From Atherinomorus stipes (lineage: Eukaryota; Chordata; Actinopteri; Atheriniformes; Atherinidae), in the NCBI GenBank assembly GCA_023101725.1, contig JALJCO010012663.1, positions 434,001 to 498,000 on the forward strand: a DNA stretch of 64,000 nucleotides. The letters are read 5' to 3'. The notes below the pieces were generated by a model, which had not been told where the DNA came from, made no database searches, and was given only the letters and a program-made list of their open reading frames with translations. This document shows positions 12,711 through 25,714 of this stretch, piece by piece. Both the position numbers and the translations under genes were made by a program. The first letter of the stretch is position 1, and every line of letters begins with the position of its first letter.

Positions 12711-14734
12711 ACATGAAAAAAGAGATTAAACATCCTATGTGGACATCCTAAGCGTACAATTTTGTCTGTTAGCCATATGTGCTAGCAAGCATTTTGGGAA
12801 ACCAAATTATTTGTTTTAATTAAACCGCTACAATCAATAATTTGATTGGTACTGTATGGCAATTGGTACAAAGCAGTTGCAATAGAGACTGAGGAGTTGT
12901 TGTCAAAGCGTATCACCCTGCCGCTCCGAGCCGGCATTCCGCCTTGTTTGTTGTACACTAGATGAGAGCGATGTTGGTCGTGATGCATGGGTTATTATGC
13001 GTAACAACTTGATTGTGCACATAGCTGGCAAAGGGTTTTTCAAGATCCCCGGTGTGAAAAATCAAGGAAAGGGAGCTGCTTAAGTGACAAGGAGGCGCAG
13101 AATGGCTGCAATCCAAAGGAAAGAGACTACCTTGCAGCGTAAAGAATGACATGCAGCGTGTTCTCTCGCATGTGATCAGTTTGTGACTCAGAACTGTGGT
13201 ATCCTGTAAAAGCTACTTCCCGATGATATTGTTCTTGCAGATGGGTTTTTCATATTGAGGTATCATTTATCATGATGTGCGCCACTTTGAAGATCCCTTC
13301 CATCACAAACCGCCGCGCACAGCTGGAAGCATTCATGTGGAACATGTCACTGCTGTTTGCAGCGAAATATTGCAGTCAACTGTACCTGTGAATGTGCTCC
13401 TTTGCTGTGAGGAATGAACCAGACTCTACAACCCTGGACAAGATTGTCGTTGTTTGCTGTGCACTGACAAATTTATGCAAAGGTGTTGTCACTGCCTAGA
13501 GTAGCACTAAAGCTAACATGACATGTATTTGTCGAAAGCTGTTGTTGCATCCATTTATATGTCATTTACTCTGAAGTTTGACACCACTGACATATCTGTC
13601 TGAGTCTGACAGCTCATTTTGGTCTCAAATCACAAATCGGACACACCCTCATTACTGTTTTCTATCTTAGAATGCCTGAAACCACTTTAAAACTGTACGT
13701 GTTTATTGACAGCTCACAAATGTTTTCTTAATTAGCAGCACAACAGCTGACTGTGCAAAAGGCAAAATAACACTTCCTAACATTAACAGTACAAAATGAC
13801 AAATTTGACCAAATTACAAACGGACTGTGAAGACTAAATATATCATGATAGAATAGAACTTATTGTCATTGAACTGGCGTCCCAGTACAATGAAACCAGT
13901 TCCATTATCAGACAAACAACACAACAATAACATAATAACATAACAGAAATCGGGCAGACTGAGGCACAGCCACACGTGTGTCGCACCTGTTTGTCTCCAT
14001 GGAGAATGGGAGGTAAGCAGTCCAGATTACTGTCCCACTCTGATCCATTCAGCTCATATGGGTCCAGTTCTGCTAAGTCCCTTAATTTCTCCAAATTCCT
14101 CTTCTTTGCGGCAGGCATTAATTAATCGCTGTATGGGCCTTTCTCTTTTCCTCTATTTTCTTCAATATTATGACTCCCAACAGCTCTCTTGCGAGGACAG
14201 TCAAATGTGTACAACAAACATGGCGGCACAGCTTCCCTCCACCCAGGATTCTCCCGTGACTCGTCAAGCTCTATATTATGTTTTTTAAATGTAATTTTAT
14301 TTGGGGATTTCCAAAGCAAACAACCATACTGTATATGTGTTCCTACTTTTATAAGGAGCAGCAGCTGGAGCCTGAAATCTATCTGCTTTTGCACATTAAC
14401 ATGCTTTAAGTTCTTGAGTTTTAAGTATTGAGTGAAGATCATTTTAATAGTTGCCAATGGATTTAACTGGGACAAAACAAACAAAATAAAAACCTGAAGT
14501 GTAAAACTTACACATTGCAAATGAGTTTTTCACATTGTAATTTGTTTATTTCTGTCTACAAATGGAAAGTTCTTCTGGCTGTGAATATTCACACATCGCC
14601 TCTACACTCTTGTTAGTCACTACAACTTCAATGAAGCACCACAATGACAAGAAATGCTAATGAAAGCTGCACTGATCCCTCCCTGTGTGTGAATTTAGTC
14701 AAATAAATTCAAATAAAAGTAAATTAATGTTGAA
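12711..14734. other. Unannotated intronic sequence
   Basis: Mixed composition. A segment at about 13845-14275 resembles a degraded repeat (ACTTATTGTCATTGAACTGG), but no family is assigned and no gene is supported. Confidence 0.35.
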
Positions 14735-15681
14735 TACGATATATCCCCGTGCGTTTCAGGATCGACTTTAAGGTTCTCTTAGTGGTTTATAAATGTCTTA
14801 ATGGTCTTGGGCCCTCTTATTTATCTGACCTGCTTTTAAATTATGAACCCTCGCGGACCCTGAGGTCCTCTGGTACCGGCCTTTTAATTGTTCCCCAGGT
14901 GAGAACTAAAACTCACGGCGAGGCCTCATTCCACCACTACGGTCCTCGTTTGTGGAACAGCCTGCCAGAGAACCTCAGGGCTGCAGAGACTGTTGATGTT
15001 TTTAAGAAGAGGCTCAAGACCTACCTTTTTAACTTAGCTTTTTGATTTTATTTCATTTTACTTATTTTACTCTATTATTTATTTATTTTTTATGTTATCT
15101 TTAAGTTATTTTAGATTTTATTGACTTGTTTAGCACATAATTTTATGAATACCTATTTATTTTTCTATGTTGCTCTTATCTGTTCTCTTGTTTTATCTGT
15201 TTTAACATTTTAACACCAGTGTTTCCTCATGGGGATCCTTCACTCTGGGAGCTTTGCCTACATGGTCTGGAGGGAGCTGGTGGGGGGCTGCCCCTTGTCC
15301 TGGTGGCTGGGGCCCCGCACTGCAGCCCTATCACTGTGGTGTGGACCCCGGCCTGCCCTGATCTGGTTGGCTCCTGCAGGGGCGCCCTCTAGGACCGTGT
15401 CTGGCTCCTGGAGTGAACGGATCCCCAAGATATCGCTTCCTCACAGTAGGTCAAGCCAGATGTTTATTATGCTTAGTGTGGGTGGGTGTGGGGTGTGTGT
15501 GCGTGTGTGTGTTTGTGTGTGTGTGTGCAAATGTTTATAGTTTTGTGTGCTGTGTTTTGTGCTTGGGTGTGTGAAGGGCTGTTTTTATTTTAAAAATGTG
15601 TTTGTTTTTATTATCTTGAAAAGCACTTTGGGTTGCCTTTGGCAGGAAAAGCGCTTTATAAATAAAGTTTGATTTGATTTG
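14735..15681 (+). mobile_element. 3' end of an L2/CR1-type LINE
   Basis: A frame at 14749-15045 encodes the C-terminus of ORF2: RIDFKVLLVVYKCLNGLGPS, YLSDLLLNY, then HHYGPRLWNSLPENLRA and FKKRLKTYLFNLAF, ending at a stop at 15043. The FK.L...YK.L.G..PSYL and LWNSLP..LR..FK..LKTYLF pattern is typical of L2-clade reverse transcriptase proteins. A 3' UTR follows, ending in AAGCGCTTTATAAATAAAG and TTTGATTTGATTTGAT, the short tail repeat of L2 elements. The copy is 5'-truncated; there is a (GT)n tract at about 15484-15527. Confidence 0.8.
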
Positions 15682-15710
15682 ATATCACTAAATGATATAC
15701 CTGTATATAC

Positions 15711-15845
15711 AGTTGTCCACAAAACTCTTCATAACCTCCAATTCAAGAGGGAAAAAAAAATCTTCTGTCGGTGAAATAAGTGAAAATTGACTAAAGTAAT
15801 AATAAATAAAAAATTCTATGAAAATCTTGTCATTGCACCGATACG
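15711..15845. mobile_element. Tc1-type MITE end fragment
   Basis: CAGTTGTCCACAAAACTCTT preceded by TA, followed by GTGAAAATTGACTAAAGTAA and TAATAAATAAA, is nearly the same as the left end of the MITE at 42400-42941. Confidence 0.55.
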
Positions 15846-18400
15846 ATACCCAGATTGGATATTGTCCTTGATATTGACAAATTAGCTGAATCAAATATTG
15901 GATGAATGTGGCCGATTCCAGCATTCCAATCCAGTTATTTCTTCTTTTTTTTAACCAATTACATGCATTTTGAAAAATGTGTTTACAGTGAACTTTGCAT
16001 GGAAGTATTATTTATTTCTTTTTTGCTTATAATGTACATTTTATTTCTCAATAAATAATATTAAGTACATTTATACTTGTTATAATTTTTAATTTTTAAC
16101 ATACAGTAATGAAAGATCCTAAAAAACTTAAAGCTAATTCTATATTATCCTCTAAGAAAACAAAACCAGTTGGTGTTGGGTATCGGCAATACTCTCACCC
16201 AGGTATCGGTATTGAATTGGATACTTTATATATATATATATATATATATATTATGTATATTATGAACTGAAATCAACATATTGGCTGATGCAAATTCATA
16301 AAGCAGTGATCAGTTCTGTCCATCTCAGCAACAAAATCCTGAAAGTGGCTGAGAAATATAGGTTTAGGCATATCCACTAATAATATCAGATAACAGTGTT
16401 CAGGCCTGGATGTGAAATTATGCAACATCATGTTCTATAAGTGTTTCCACAAACTTCCTCCCCTTTTATATGGCAATGTGCATTAAAATGCACCACATCC
16501 ATATATTGTGCAGGGTATGCCAACTTTAAAATGCAACCTTTATGCATTTACATCAGACATGCTGACAGGTGGAAATATGACAACAGTGAAATGGGATGGG
16601 GTTGGGGTGGTTCCGGAATTCAAAGTCCTCATACAATCAATAAGCTCCTCTTGACCTTTAAGAGCATCGATCATAGTATTTCTGCCATTTGAAGGAGGTT
16701 TAAAAATTTAGTTCATCCTCAGACATGAGTATTTCTCTCCTCTGAAAACTGCTGGCTTATGATTCAAGTGTTCAGGAGCTCAGCAAAAAGCAAATATTGA
16801 GTCAAAAAAAAAAAACAGCAGAGAAGAAAAAAAAGGAATCGGCCAATGGTAATACCTGCCTTGATAATCTACATTCTTATTTTCACCAGTGCATGAATTA
16901 AGGTTTGCAAAGCCAATTGCCTTGGGTGCAAAGCCTGATGTGGCATTGGTATTCAGCGAGTGTGTCTCGTTCTATTCTTCCACCTCTGAGTCATGCAGAG
17001 TGAACCTTCAGCAGCAGTAGGTACACGACCTTCCCTCTAACACTAACACCACTGCTGGCTCTTTGCATGGTAACTTGTTCATGTCAAAACTCTCTCTTAT
17101 CAATCGCTGTCTTTCTTTCTGTATCTTTATGTCACATGCTCAGAGATGAAAATTTCCACCCCCTAGGCCTTTCACAATTATACTCTCTTTTTTTTATCCC
17201 TTGGAGGACTAACATCTTGGCTCTGAAACCAAGAAAGCAGTGACCTTTCATGCATGTGTAAAAAAAATACTAAATACACCCTCCCCATTCCACATCAGGC
17301 TGCAGGCCTGAATGCATGCAGTAGTTTTCCACATCCCCTAAGTAAAGCTATAGTACTGTGTGCACAGTGTTTTAACACCTAATCATCGTACAGAGATTTC
17401 CAATTTCACCATCAACATAAAAGAGAGAGCCAAAGATTTCAGTCTCAGGTACAGTCCTGCAACATGTTGAAGTCCTGGCTGTGTATTCAGACATCACAAC
17501 AGCTTGTGTGACAAACACAAGAGACGACTTCATGTCCTCTGGGCCACTCTGCTTGAAGCCTGCATACTTAGTTTGGTGACTCATCTGAAGTGAGCTAGAG
17601 GCCTGTGTTGTTTTTAAATGGGTTTCTTCCCTGTGACATGGCTAACAAAGTGCTAAAACAGATGCTTTAAGACAAACCTCTTTGAAGATCTTTATTTTAA
17701 TGGCCCCCCTGAAAAAGTCTAATATACATGCAATGTCATCACCTCTGTGTGTGTCTGCTTTTTAATGCGAAGCTTCCAGCAGGGAGCATGGGTGAGCTAT
17801 AGAAGATCATTGTTAATACATGACAAAGCGTTGATGTCCTGCTCTGTCATAAAGACAAAAAAGGACACTGTTGGATGCGTCCCTCTGTGACATCTCTCCA
17901 TTACCCCTCAACTCGCTGCCCTATCTGTTCGCTAAAGACAGAACACAGTGTGGCTCTACCCATGCACCAAAATAAGTGGCAGACAGAGAGCCAGATGGGG
18001 TAGAGGAAATGGAAGAAAGGAAAGTGCTTCTACACCAGCTGCTAGCCTGAAAAGTGGTTACATTTATATTAGGAAGGAGAGCAGATCAAAGATGCCAGGA
18101 CCATTACACACACACATGTGGCTCTTCTTTTTATGAGACTCCAGTGGGTCAGGTGGTAATGACTCCCCTTTCACATTAGAGAATGTTTAGAGGGCCAGTC
18201 CTCACAAAGGGATGGGATGATCAAAGATGCTGTGCAGCATCGGCTTTGTGTTTGGAGAGTAGGATTTCTTTTCTCTTTTTTTCTGGCCATGTGTGTGGGT
18301 GTGCATGAATAGAAAACTGCAGCCCAAATGTACTTCTGGGTAAGACACCATTTACACAAACAAGTGGCTCACCATGAAGATTGTTTTTTTTAAATATATA
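15846..18400. other. Unannotated intronic sequence
   Basis: AT-rich with an (AT)n tract at about 16228-16252 and a poly-A patch near 16805. No gene is recognised. Confidence 0.4.
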
Positions 18401-18674
18401 TATATACAGATGCGGGCATGAAAAAGTTCCCCTTTCTGCTGACTGCCAGCCACTTACCAGCAACTTGTCTGCTAATTCAATTGCACAGAGAAACGCCTGT
18501 GTTCCCAGGGGAGAGGATTTCAGAGCATAGATGAATGCCCGGAACAAGGACGTTTCCACACGCCAAGTTTGGACACCGTGCACGATGCCAGTAATAGTGC
18601 AGTAATAGTGCACTATTACTGCACCACTTCTGGCAGAAAAAGGCAGAATTTTTTCATGCCCGCATCTGTATATA
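18401..18674. mobile_element. 274-base MITE with perfect 25-base inverted ends
   Basis: The left end 18401-18425 (TATATACAGATGCGGGCATG plus AAAAA) and the right end 18650-18674 are exact inverse complements. Inside is a perfect 28-base palindrome at 18597-18624 centred on GTGCAC. There is no coding potential. Its right end directly abuts the Tc1-like element. Confidence 0.8.
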
Positions 18675-20148
18675 CAGCGGGGGAAAAAAGTGTTGAACAC
18701 GTCAACATTTTTCTCAGAAAATATATTTCTAGTAGAGCTACTGGCATGAAATTTTCACCAGATGTTGGCAACAACCCAAGTAATGCACACATACAAAGAA
18801 ATCCTAACATTTATGTCCATAAATATGTGTAATATAGTGAAATGACACAGGGAATAAGTATTGAATACACTTACTGAAATTTATTTAATACTTAGTGCAA
18901 AAACCTTTGTTGGTGATTCCAGCCTCCAGACGCCTCCTGTATGGAGAAACCAATTGAATATGTTGCTTAGGTGTGATTTTGGCCCATGCTTCCACAAAAA
19001 ACTACCTTCAAATCTTCAAGATTCAGGGTCTCTCTTCTGTGAACTCAAATCTTCAATTCTTTCCAAATATTTTCAAAGTAGGGTGATTGACTGCCATTCT
19101 AGCAGCTTTATTTTCTTTTTCTTAAACCAGTTGAGTGTTTCTTTGGCTGTGTGCTTGGGATGGTTGTCTTGCTGAAAGATCCAGCCTCTTTTCATCTTTA
19201 GCAGATGGCAGCAGATTCTGGTCCAGATTGTCTCTACTTTTCTCCAGTCAGTCTTTCTTCAGTGATATGAAGTCTGCCAGTACCACATGCTGAAAACCAG
19301 CCCCCACCATGATGTTGCCACCTCCAAACTTGTCCAGAATGTCATGGGTCTGTCCAGATGATGTGTTGTTAACTTCAAACCAGCATCAACATGCATTTTC
19401 TTCAGAAATGGAGTCTTGCGTGGTGTCCATGCATGAAGGCCATGACGGTTAAGTGCATTACTTCTTGTTTTCTCTGAAACAACTGTACCTGCTGATTCCA
19501 GGTCTTTCCAAAGCTCTCCACGAGTGGTCCTGGGCTATTGGAGAATCTTTCTGATTATTGTTCTGACTCCTCTGTCTGAAATCTTGCGAGGAGCACCTGG
19601 CCGTGGCCAGTTTATGACGATGCCGTGTTCTTTCCACTTCTGGATGATGGCCCCAATGGTGCTCACTGGAACTTTCAGAAGTTTAGAAATGCACCTGGAA
19701 CCAATGCCTTCAGTGTGTTTTGCAGTAATAAGGTTGCGTAGGTCTTCAGACAGCTCTTTGCTTTTACCCATCATGGAATGCTTCTTGTCTGACACCTTGG
19801 TGATGAGAAACCTTTTTAAAGGCATCAATCAGGACTAAACCAGCTAGTATTACTTTGCACCAATAGGGGACAGGATTACTTTCTAAAGACTGACAGACAT
19901 CAGCTGCTTTCTTGGCTTTCCAGATCTTTTTGCCCCTCCATTTCTTCATGTGTTCAATACTTATTCCCTATGCTATTTCACTATGTTACACATAACTTGA
20001 TTTATGGACATAAATGTTCGGATTTCTTTATATGTGTGCATTACTTGGGTTGTTGCCGACATCTGGTGAAAATGTCATGTCAATAGCTCAATTAAAATAT
20101 ATTTTCTAAGAAAAATGTTGATGTGTTCAATACTTTTTTTCCCCGCTA
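18675..20148 (-). mobile_element. Tc1-like transposon with about 195-base terminal inverted repeats
   Basis: Ends CAGCGGGGGAAAAAAGTGTT (left) and AATACTTTTTTTCCCCGCTA (right) lie next to TA on both sides. The inverted repeats extend for nearly 200 bases (18675-18868 and 19950-20148), both carrying TTTATGTCCATAAATAT-like and GGGAATAAGTATTGAATA blocks. Total length is 1474 bases, close to the usual 1.3-1.6 kb of Tc1-like elements. The transposase inside is broken. Confidence 0.88.
18890..19771 (-). pseudogene. Tc1-like transposase, inactivated
   Basis: The N-terminal part from ATG at 19771 reads MGKSKELSEDLRNLI and includes KLLKVPVSTIGAIIQKWKEH and PRPGAPRKISDRGVRTIIRK, the paired-type helix-turn-helix DNA-binding region of Tc1 transposases. 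The frame stops at 19535. In other minus-strand frames the DDE catalytic region is still visible, including [17 protein letters not shown] with the catalytic Asp codon at 19166-19168. Several frameshifts and stops are present, so it cannot make an active enzyme. Confidence 0.85.
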
Positions 20149-20653
20149 TATATAAACTGATGGAATAATTATCTTTATTTAAAGAAACAGGTCACAGGAT
20201 TCTCAGAACATGGCCACCCTTACAGTATACACTTGTTACATTTATACAGATGAATAGACACAATTCAAGCTCTTGCTTTAGTTACTCAGGGACAGCAAGT
20301 CTTCAGAGGTGAATTCAAGGCTACTGTGCAGAGCTTTGTAAACTTGCATTATTTGTTTATGTGTCTATTTGTGTATATGGGTCCATGGTTGAGCAGGACT
20401 TTTGTATGAATACATGCAAATACATCATCATCTGCTTTCTAATCTCTGCAAACCGATGTAGTCTACAAGAGCAGGAAGATAACATGAGCACAGCTTTTGA
20501 GTGCTGCTGCCAAAAATATTCGAGTGTGTAGTAATTCCCTTACATCAAAGCATGACTCAAATCACAGCTAACACCAAAATGACTGCATATTTACAAATCA
20601 GGCAGACATTGCAAATGTAAGCCTGTCACCTCCCACAGTGGAGGTCAGCCATG

Positions 20654-20690
<37 letters not shown>

Positions 20691-21411
20691 TTACACAAAT
20701 AGATGGTGGACCTATCTAATGCTCATACGTATTACCATAAATATCCATTTTTGCTCACCTTGTCAACTGTGTAAGTGTCAAGAGTGACCTTCTGCCATGA
20801 TGAAATGCAGCCTTGTGTCTCTCCATTAAACGAGGTGCAGTTCTCCAGTCTCATCACTAAGAGGTGCACTTGTATGAAACTTAATCTCCACTTCTCCACT
20901 CCACAGCTTCTGTACTCTTCTACTGCCACCATTTATTGTAGCCAAATTCCCATAAAACAGCAATGACAAACAATCTACAACTCAGAGCAACACAAAGATA
21001 ATTGAAATCCTGCTGAGGTGTCCCCCTATCAGTGATGCAAAGACGTGAGAAAATAAAACTTTTTTTTTTCTCTAAATGATTTTGTGAAAACAGTAACCCT
21101 TGGTTTCTGTGGAATCTGATTCGATGATTTAGAGGCAATTAACTTAGAATAAACAAAGCAAAAAGCAATAAATCCAAATGGTTTCATGGTATCATTTCTA
21201 ACCACAACAATCAATATTTTCCAAGTCGCAAGCTGAGATGAAAACGAGTTACCGAAGTGGAGACACATTTGCGCAGCCCCGCATTAACGAAGGGGGTTTC
21301 CCCGGTGGTTTGGGGGGGGTATTTCCCGTGGTAGGTGTATACATAACAGTAGTCAGGGGTACAGAATTGGCACCGACTTCGGAAAAGCAGAGATGATAAT
21401 GACCTACTTAC
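20149..21411. other. Unannotated intronic sequence
   Basis: Contains a poly-A run of 29 at about 20660-20688 and otherwise no recognised feature until the gabrb2 exon 3 donor. Confidence 0.4.
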
Positions 21412-22434
<1,023 letters not shown>

Positions 22435-22720
22435 TGTTAAACTATGTTTTTTTTTCTTTTTTCTTTTAGTGAAGATGGACGAGATCTAACTTATTCTCGC
22501 CTGTGCAGTAATTCCAATACCGGGCGCATGCGTATTCCCCACCACAACATCAAGAAGCAGCACCGCTGCTGCTGATGGTAGTGGCACATCCAGACACGGA
22601 GGAAATTTAAAGGAGAATCATGTGTTCAAGTTACTCAGGTGCACGCGGGGGTCTCCCTGTGCTTGTACAAGCAGCGTGAGTGTTTGAGAAGAGCCGATGG
22701 GATGTTGAGTTGGAAACACC
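22435..22720 (-). promoter_or_regulatory. Probable gabrb2 promoter and 5' UTR
   Basis: The region upstream of the gabrb2 start codon is GC-richer than its surroundings, has CpGs, and carries GCGCATGCG at 22524-22532, close to the NRF1 consensus, about 90 bases before the ATG. Short GCTGCT repeats and no clear TATA box suggest a CpG-type neuronal promoter. Position of the transcription start is unknown. Confidence 0.4.
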
Positions 22721-24003
22721 GGGAGAAAAAAAAAGGCAGAAATGTGGGTGGGGTTGTTTCTTTACAATCGCTTTAGACACCCGTCAGGCAACTAGCTGGT
22801 TGTCGCTGAGTAACGCACTCCATGGCTCGTGACGGGGGCATTTCGTTGCGGTAAAGTTTGGATAGAGGAGCGCCGCGTGTAACTTAAAAATCCTTAACTG
22901 CATGTGAGTTAAGGCAATACTGGGACAAACAACCCAACTTCGATTAAGTTTAGTTTTAAACTCAAACACAAGCCCAAACTCTCAGTTGAGAACTGAGCAA
23001 GAAAGCTCAAACTGATCTGCTGGGGTTACTTTCTCTGTCCGTGGTGCTGAAATCAGTCACCAGACAACCCCACCACCACCACCTCACGCCCTTTTACAGT
23101 TCACTGAGCTCTCATGTGTCTCTTTTTCTAGAAGTGGAGAGTTTCGTAAATGCATCACTGCACCAACAGTTGCCCACACATCGATCTGAACCCACCCGGG
23201 CCCCGAACAAAAGCGTGGCTTGAAACCCTGAGCGGCGCAGTGTCCATGAAGCGCCTCGGGGTTAGAAGCGGGTTGGATGAAGCCGAGCTGGCTACACTGA
23301 AGCCCACAAGTCAGCACATCTCTCACAGTCATGCACGCTTGTGGCCGACTTTACGCACTGGTAGGCAGGATGAGCGCCGCTGTGTGAACTTGGACGCGAG
23401 TCGTCATGGATACTGTGGGATCAGAGGCGGATGTTCAGGCAGTGAGCTCTGTAGACGTCCTAGTAGTGACTCCTCTATCTGTGAGAGGAGGGGGGCCGAA
23501 GTGATGAAGCTGCTGAGTGTTTTCTACTGTAAATGGACACTTAAAAACTCTCTCCATCTTAAGACTATTGATTTTTTTTCTCCTCATAAAATGAACTCCT
23601 CTGAATTATGTATGTGGATCCATTTCAATAGTCATTATTTTGACCTGATGGGGGCACCCTAGTTAAAATTTACATTATAAAAAAGACGAAAAAAAAAGGA
23701 AAGAAATAAAAACGGGGACAAAAATAGATTAGAAAAAGTCAAACATAAATCAAAATGAACAATAATTATTGTATTTAGCCACCTTCCTCAAATCTATAAT
23801 ATTGTGTTGATTGTATTTTCTTATTGTTCTGTTTCTGGTATGTTTTGTCACTTCCAAACCACTGCAGACAAAAAAAAAAAACTGTTGTGGTGCTATCTCC
23901 TTTATTTACTACACTGTATAAAATATAGCCTACTGTTTTTATATTGCATAATTGACACACAACCATAGGTAAGGAGGGTGAAAGCACATAGACTTGTAAA
24001 TAT
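22721..24003. other. Upstream flank of gabrb2, no gene seen
   Basis: Moderately GC-rich sequence to about 23500, then AT-rich. It has an open frame of 170 codons at 23150-23662 on the plus strand, but its composition is not protein-like and no family is recognised. No transposon ends were identified. Confidence 0.4.
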
Positions 24004-24004
24004 A

Positions 24005-24407
24005 CAGTTGTGCTTTAAAATTTACATACCCTCCCATGAAAGAAAAGGCTTAATTCACAATAGCAATGAAAAAATAAATAAATTAATTCAAATGTAGAAG
24101 TTAGAATATTTATTTTGAATTTTGGTTTGAAGATAAGATTTTTTTTTAGAAAAACTGTCCCAGACAAATTAGAGCACTTTCCTCATGAACAGTACTAAAT
24201 TACCTCAACAGGTGCAGAAGTCTGATAAGTCTTAAAGAAAACACTTGAGTGCGGTGATTGCTTCAAAGTGTTTACTTGTTTTATTTTTTGTTGGTTTGTT
24301 TCTAATATTTCTGTTGAACCACAATACAAAATCAATGCCATCATGTTCAACTTATTTTACTGGCAGTTGATTTTTTTCTGTCTTTAATAAACTTTCAAGC
24401 ACAACTG
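24005..24407. mobile_element. Tc1-type MITE
   Basis: CAGTTGTGCTTTAAAATTTA at the left and AACTTTCAAGCACAACTG at the right are inverted ends, each bordered by TA. The interior is AT-rich with no coding capacity. The words CAGGTGCAGAAGTC and GATTGCTTCAAAGTG also occur, diverged, in the 42400-42941 element. Confidence 0.75.
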
Positions 24408-24742
24408 TACTTATTGTGTCCTGAAACCTCAAATCACACATATCCTTTATCATAAACTTGGGAGTCTTGAGGTCTGAATCAGTGAGAATCCAACATTAGA
24501 TAAGAAGAACAACTGTTCCTTTGAAACACAATCAAATCATGAGCTGGTTTTGCCAAGAGGAGTTAACCGAGAATCTAACAGCATGTTAGTGGGGAAGGTT
24601 TCTACTGCAAATAAAATGATAAGAGTCTAATCCAGCAGAACAATTTTTGTGATGCTTTGTCACTGGAGAGTGGACATGAAGAGCTGTGTGTTTTCCTGTG
24701 CAAATATACCTTTCTTCCATGGAGGGAGGAAAGTACCACAAT

Positions 24743-24808
24743 GGAATGAATGAATGAATGAATGAATGAATGAATGAATGAATGAATGAATGAATGAATG
24801 AATGAATG
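24743..24808 (+). repeat. (GAAT)n microsatellite
   Basis: About 16 tandem copies of the tetranucleotide GAAT/AATG. Confidence 0.97.
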
Positions 24809-24944
24809 GTTTATTTCAGTTACAATCTACAGAACAAAAACGTTTTACTTTGCACAGCTTAGTTTTTCTTTTTTTTTTCTCTAAGATACTGTACATGTTT
24901 GCATCAGTACATTTTTTTGCTCTGAAACCGAAAAAGGAAACCGA

Positions 24945-25215
24945 CCCCCCCCCCCCCCCCCCCCAAATAAAAAAAATTAATATTTTTTATAAAATATATA
25001 TTTATATAAAAATTAAAATTTATTTTTTATATATTTATTTATAAATAAATTTTTTTTTTATTTATATATATTATTTTTTTTTTTTTTTATAAAAAAAAAA
25101 AAAATAAATTATATTTATCATATATAATAAAATAAAAAAAAAAAGAAACAGCAACAAAAATAGAGGAAAAAAGGGGAGAGGAGAAGAAAAATAAAAAAAA
25201 AGATGGGGGGGGGGG

Positions 25216-25262
<47 letters not shown>

Positions 25263-25270
25263 CTCCCCAA

Positions 25271-25307
<37 letters not shown>

Positions 25308-25319
25308 AAGGGGGCCCAA

Positions 25320-25378
<59 letters not shown>

Positions 25379-25379
25379 G
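24945..25379. repeat. Extreme low-complexity tract: C run, A/T block, long G runs
   Basis: A run of about 19 C at 24946-24964 is followed by about 180 bases of almost only A and T, then G runs totalling about 150 bases at 25205-25377 with few interruptions (CTCCCCAAGGA, TAAG, CCCAAG). Long proline and glycine frames here are artefacts of the homopolymers. The length is suspect for sequencing or assembly. Confidence 0.9.
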
Positions 25380-25671
25380 GTGTGGGGGTGATGAGTGTGT
25401 TTCCTGTGCTTGCTACATTGTGAGGACCATTTTGCACTTCAAACCACAAAGTGGGGACATTTTTGCAAAGTGAGGACATTTTGGCGGGTCCTCACTAAAA
25501 ATGCCTCAGAAAAAAACATTTAAGAGGGTCAAGATTTGATTTTAGAGTTTAGGTTACAATTAAGTTTAGGTTAGGGTTAGGTTTAGGCAATCAGTTGTGG
25601 TGGTTAGGTTTAGGGTAAGGGGTTAGGGAATGCATTATGTCAATGAATGTCCTCACAAAGAAGTACAAGGA

Positions 25672-25714
<43 letters not shown>

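Larger units (their letters stand above)
1..21411 (-). other. gabrb2: gabrb2 intron 3 (inferred, runs off the window)
   Basis: The donor just left of 21412 is intact, and no minus-strand segment encoding the strongly conserved exon 4 (Tyr-Phe-Gln-Gln and Asp-Thr-Tyr-Phe-Leu-Asn motifs) was found downstream. The region therefore reads as an intron of more than 21.4 kb. Very long third introns are known in vertebrate beta-subunit genes. The content is mostly AT-rich sequence with transposon remnants listed separately. No other gene is supported inside it. Confidence 0.7.

Noticed and set aside
14122..14520. Minus-strand open frame of 132 codons
   Set aside because: AT-rich composition and no recognised motif; treated as chance.
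18221..18700. Minus-strand open frame of 159 codons
   Set aside because: It runs across the MITE, its palindrome and the Tc1 end, so it is a by-product of mobile-element sequence.
1..21411. Search for gabrb2 exon 4 and later exons
   Set aside because: No minus-strand segment with the strongly conserved ligand-binding motifs or transmembrane segments was found, so none is reported.
23150..23662. Plus-strand open frame of 170 codons upstream of gabrb2
   Set aside because: It is the longest open frame in the window, but it has no recognisable domain, no splice or promoter support, and lies in GC-richer DNA where stops are rarer. Likely chance.
25071..25479. Proline- and glycine-rich open frames
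   Set aside because: They are translations of G homopolymers and a (possibly misassembled) low-complexity tract.
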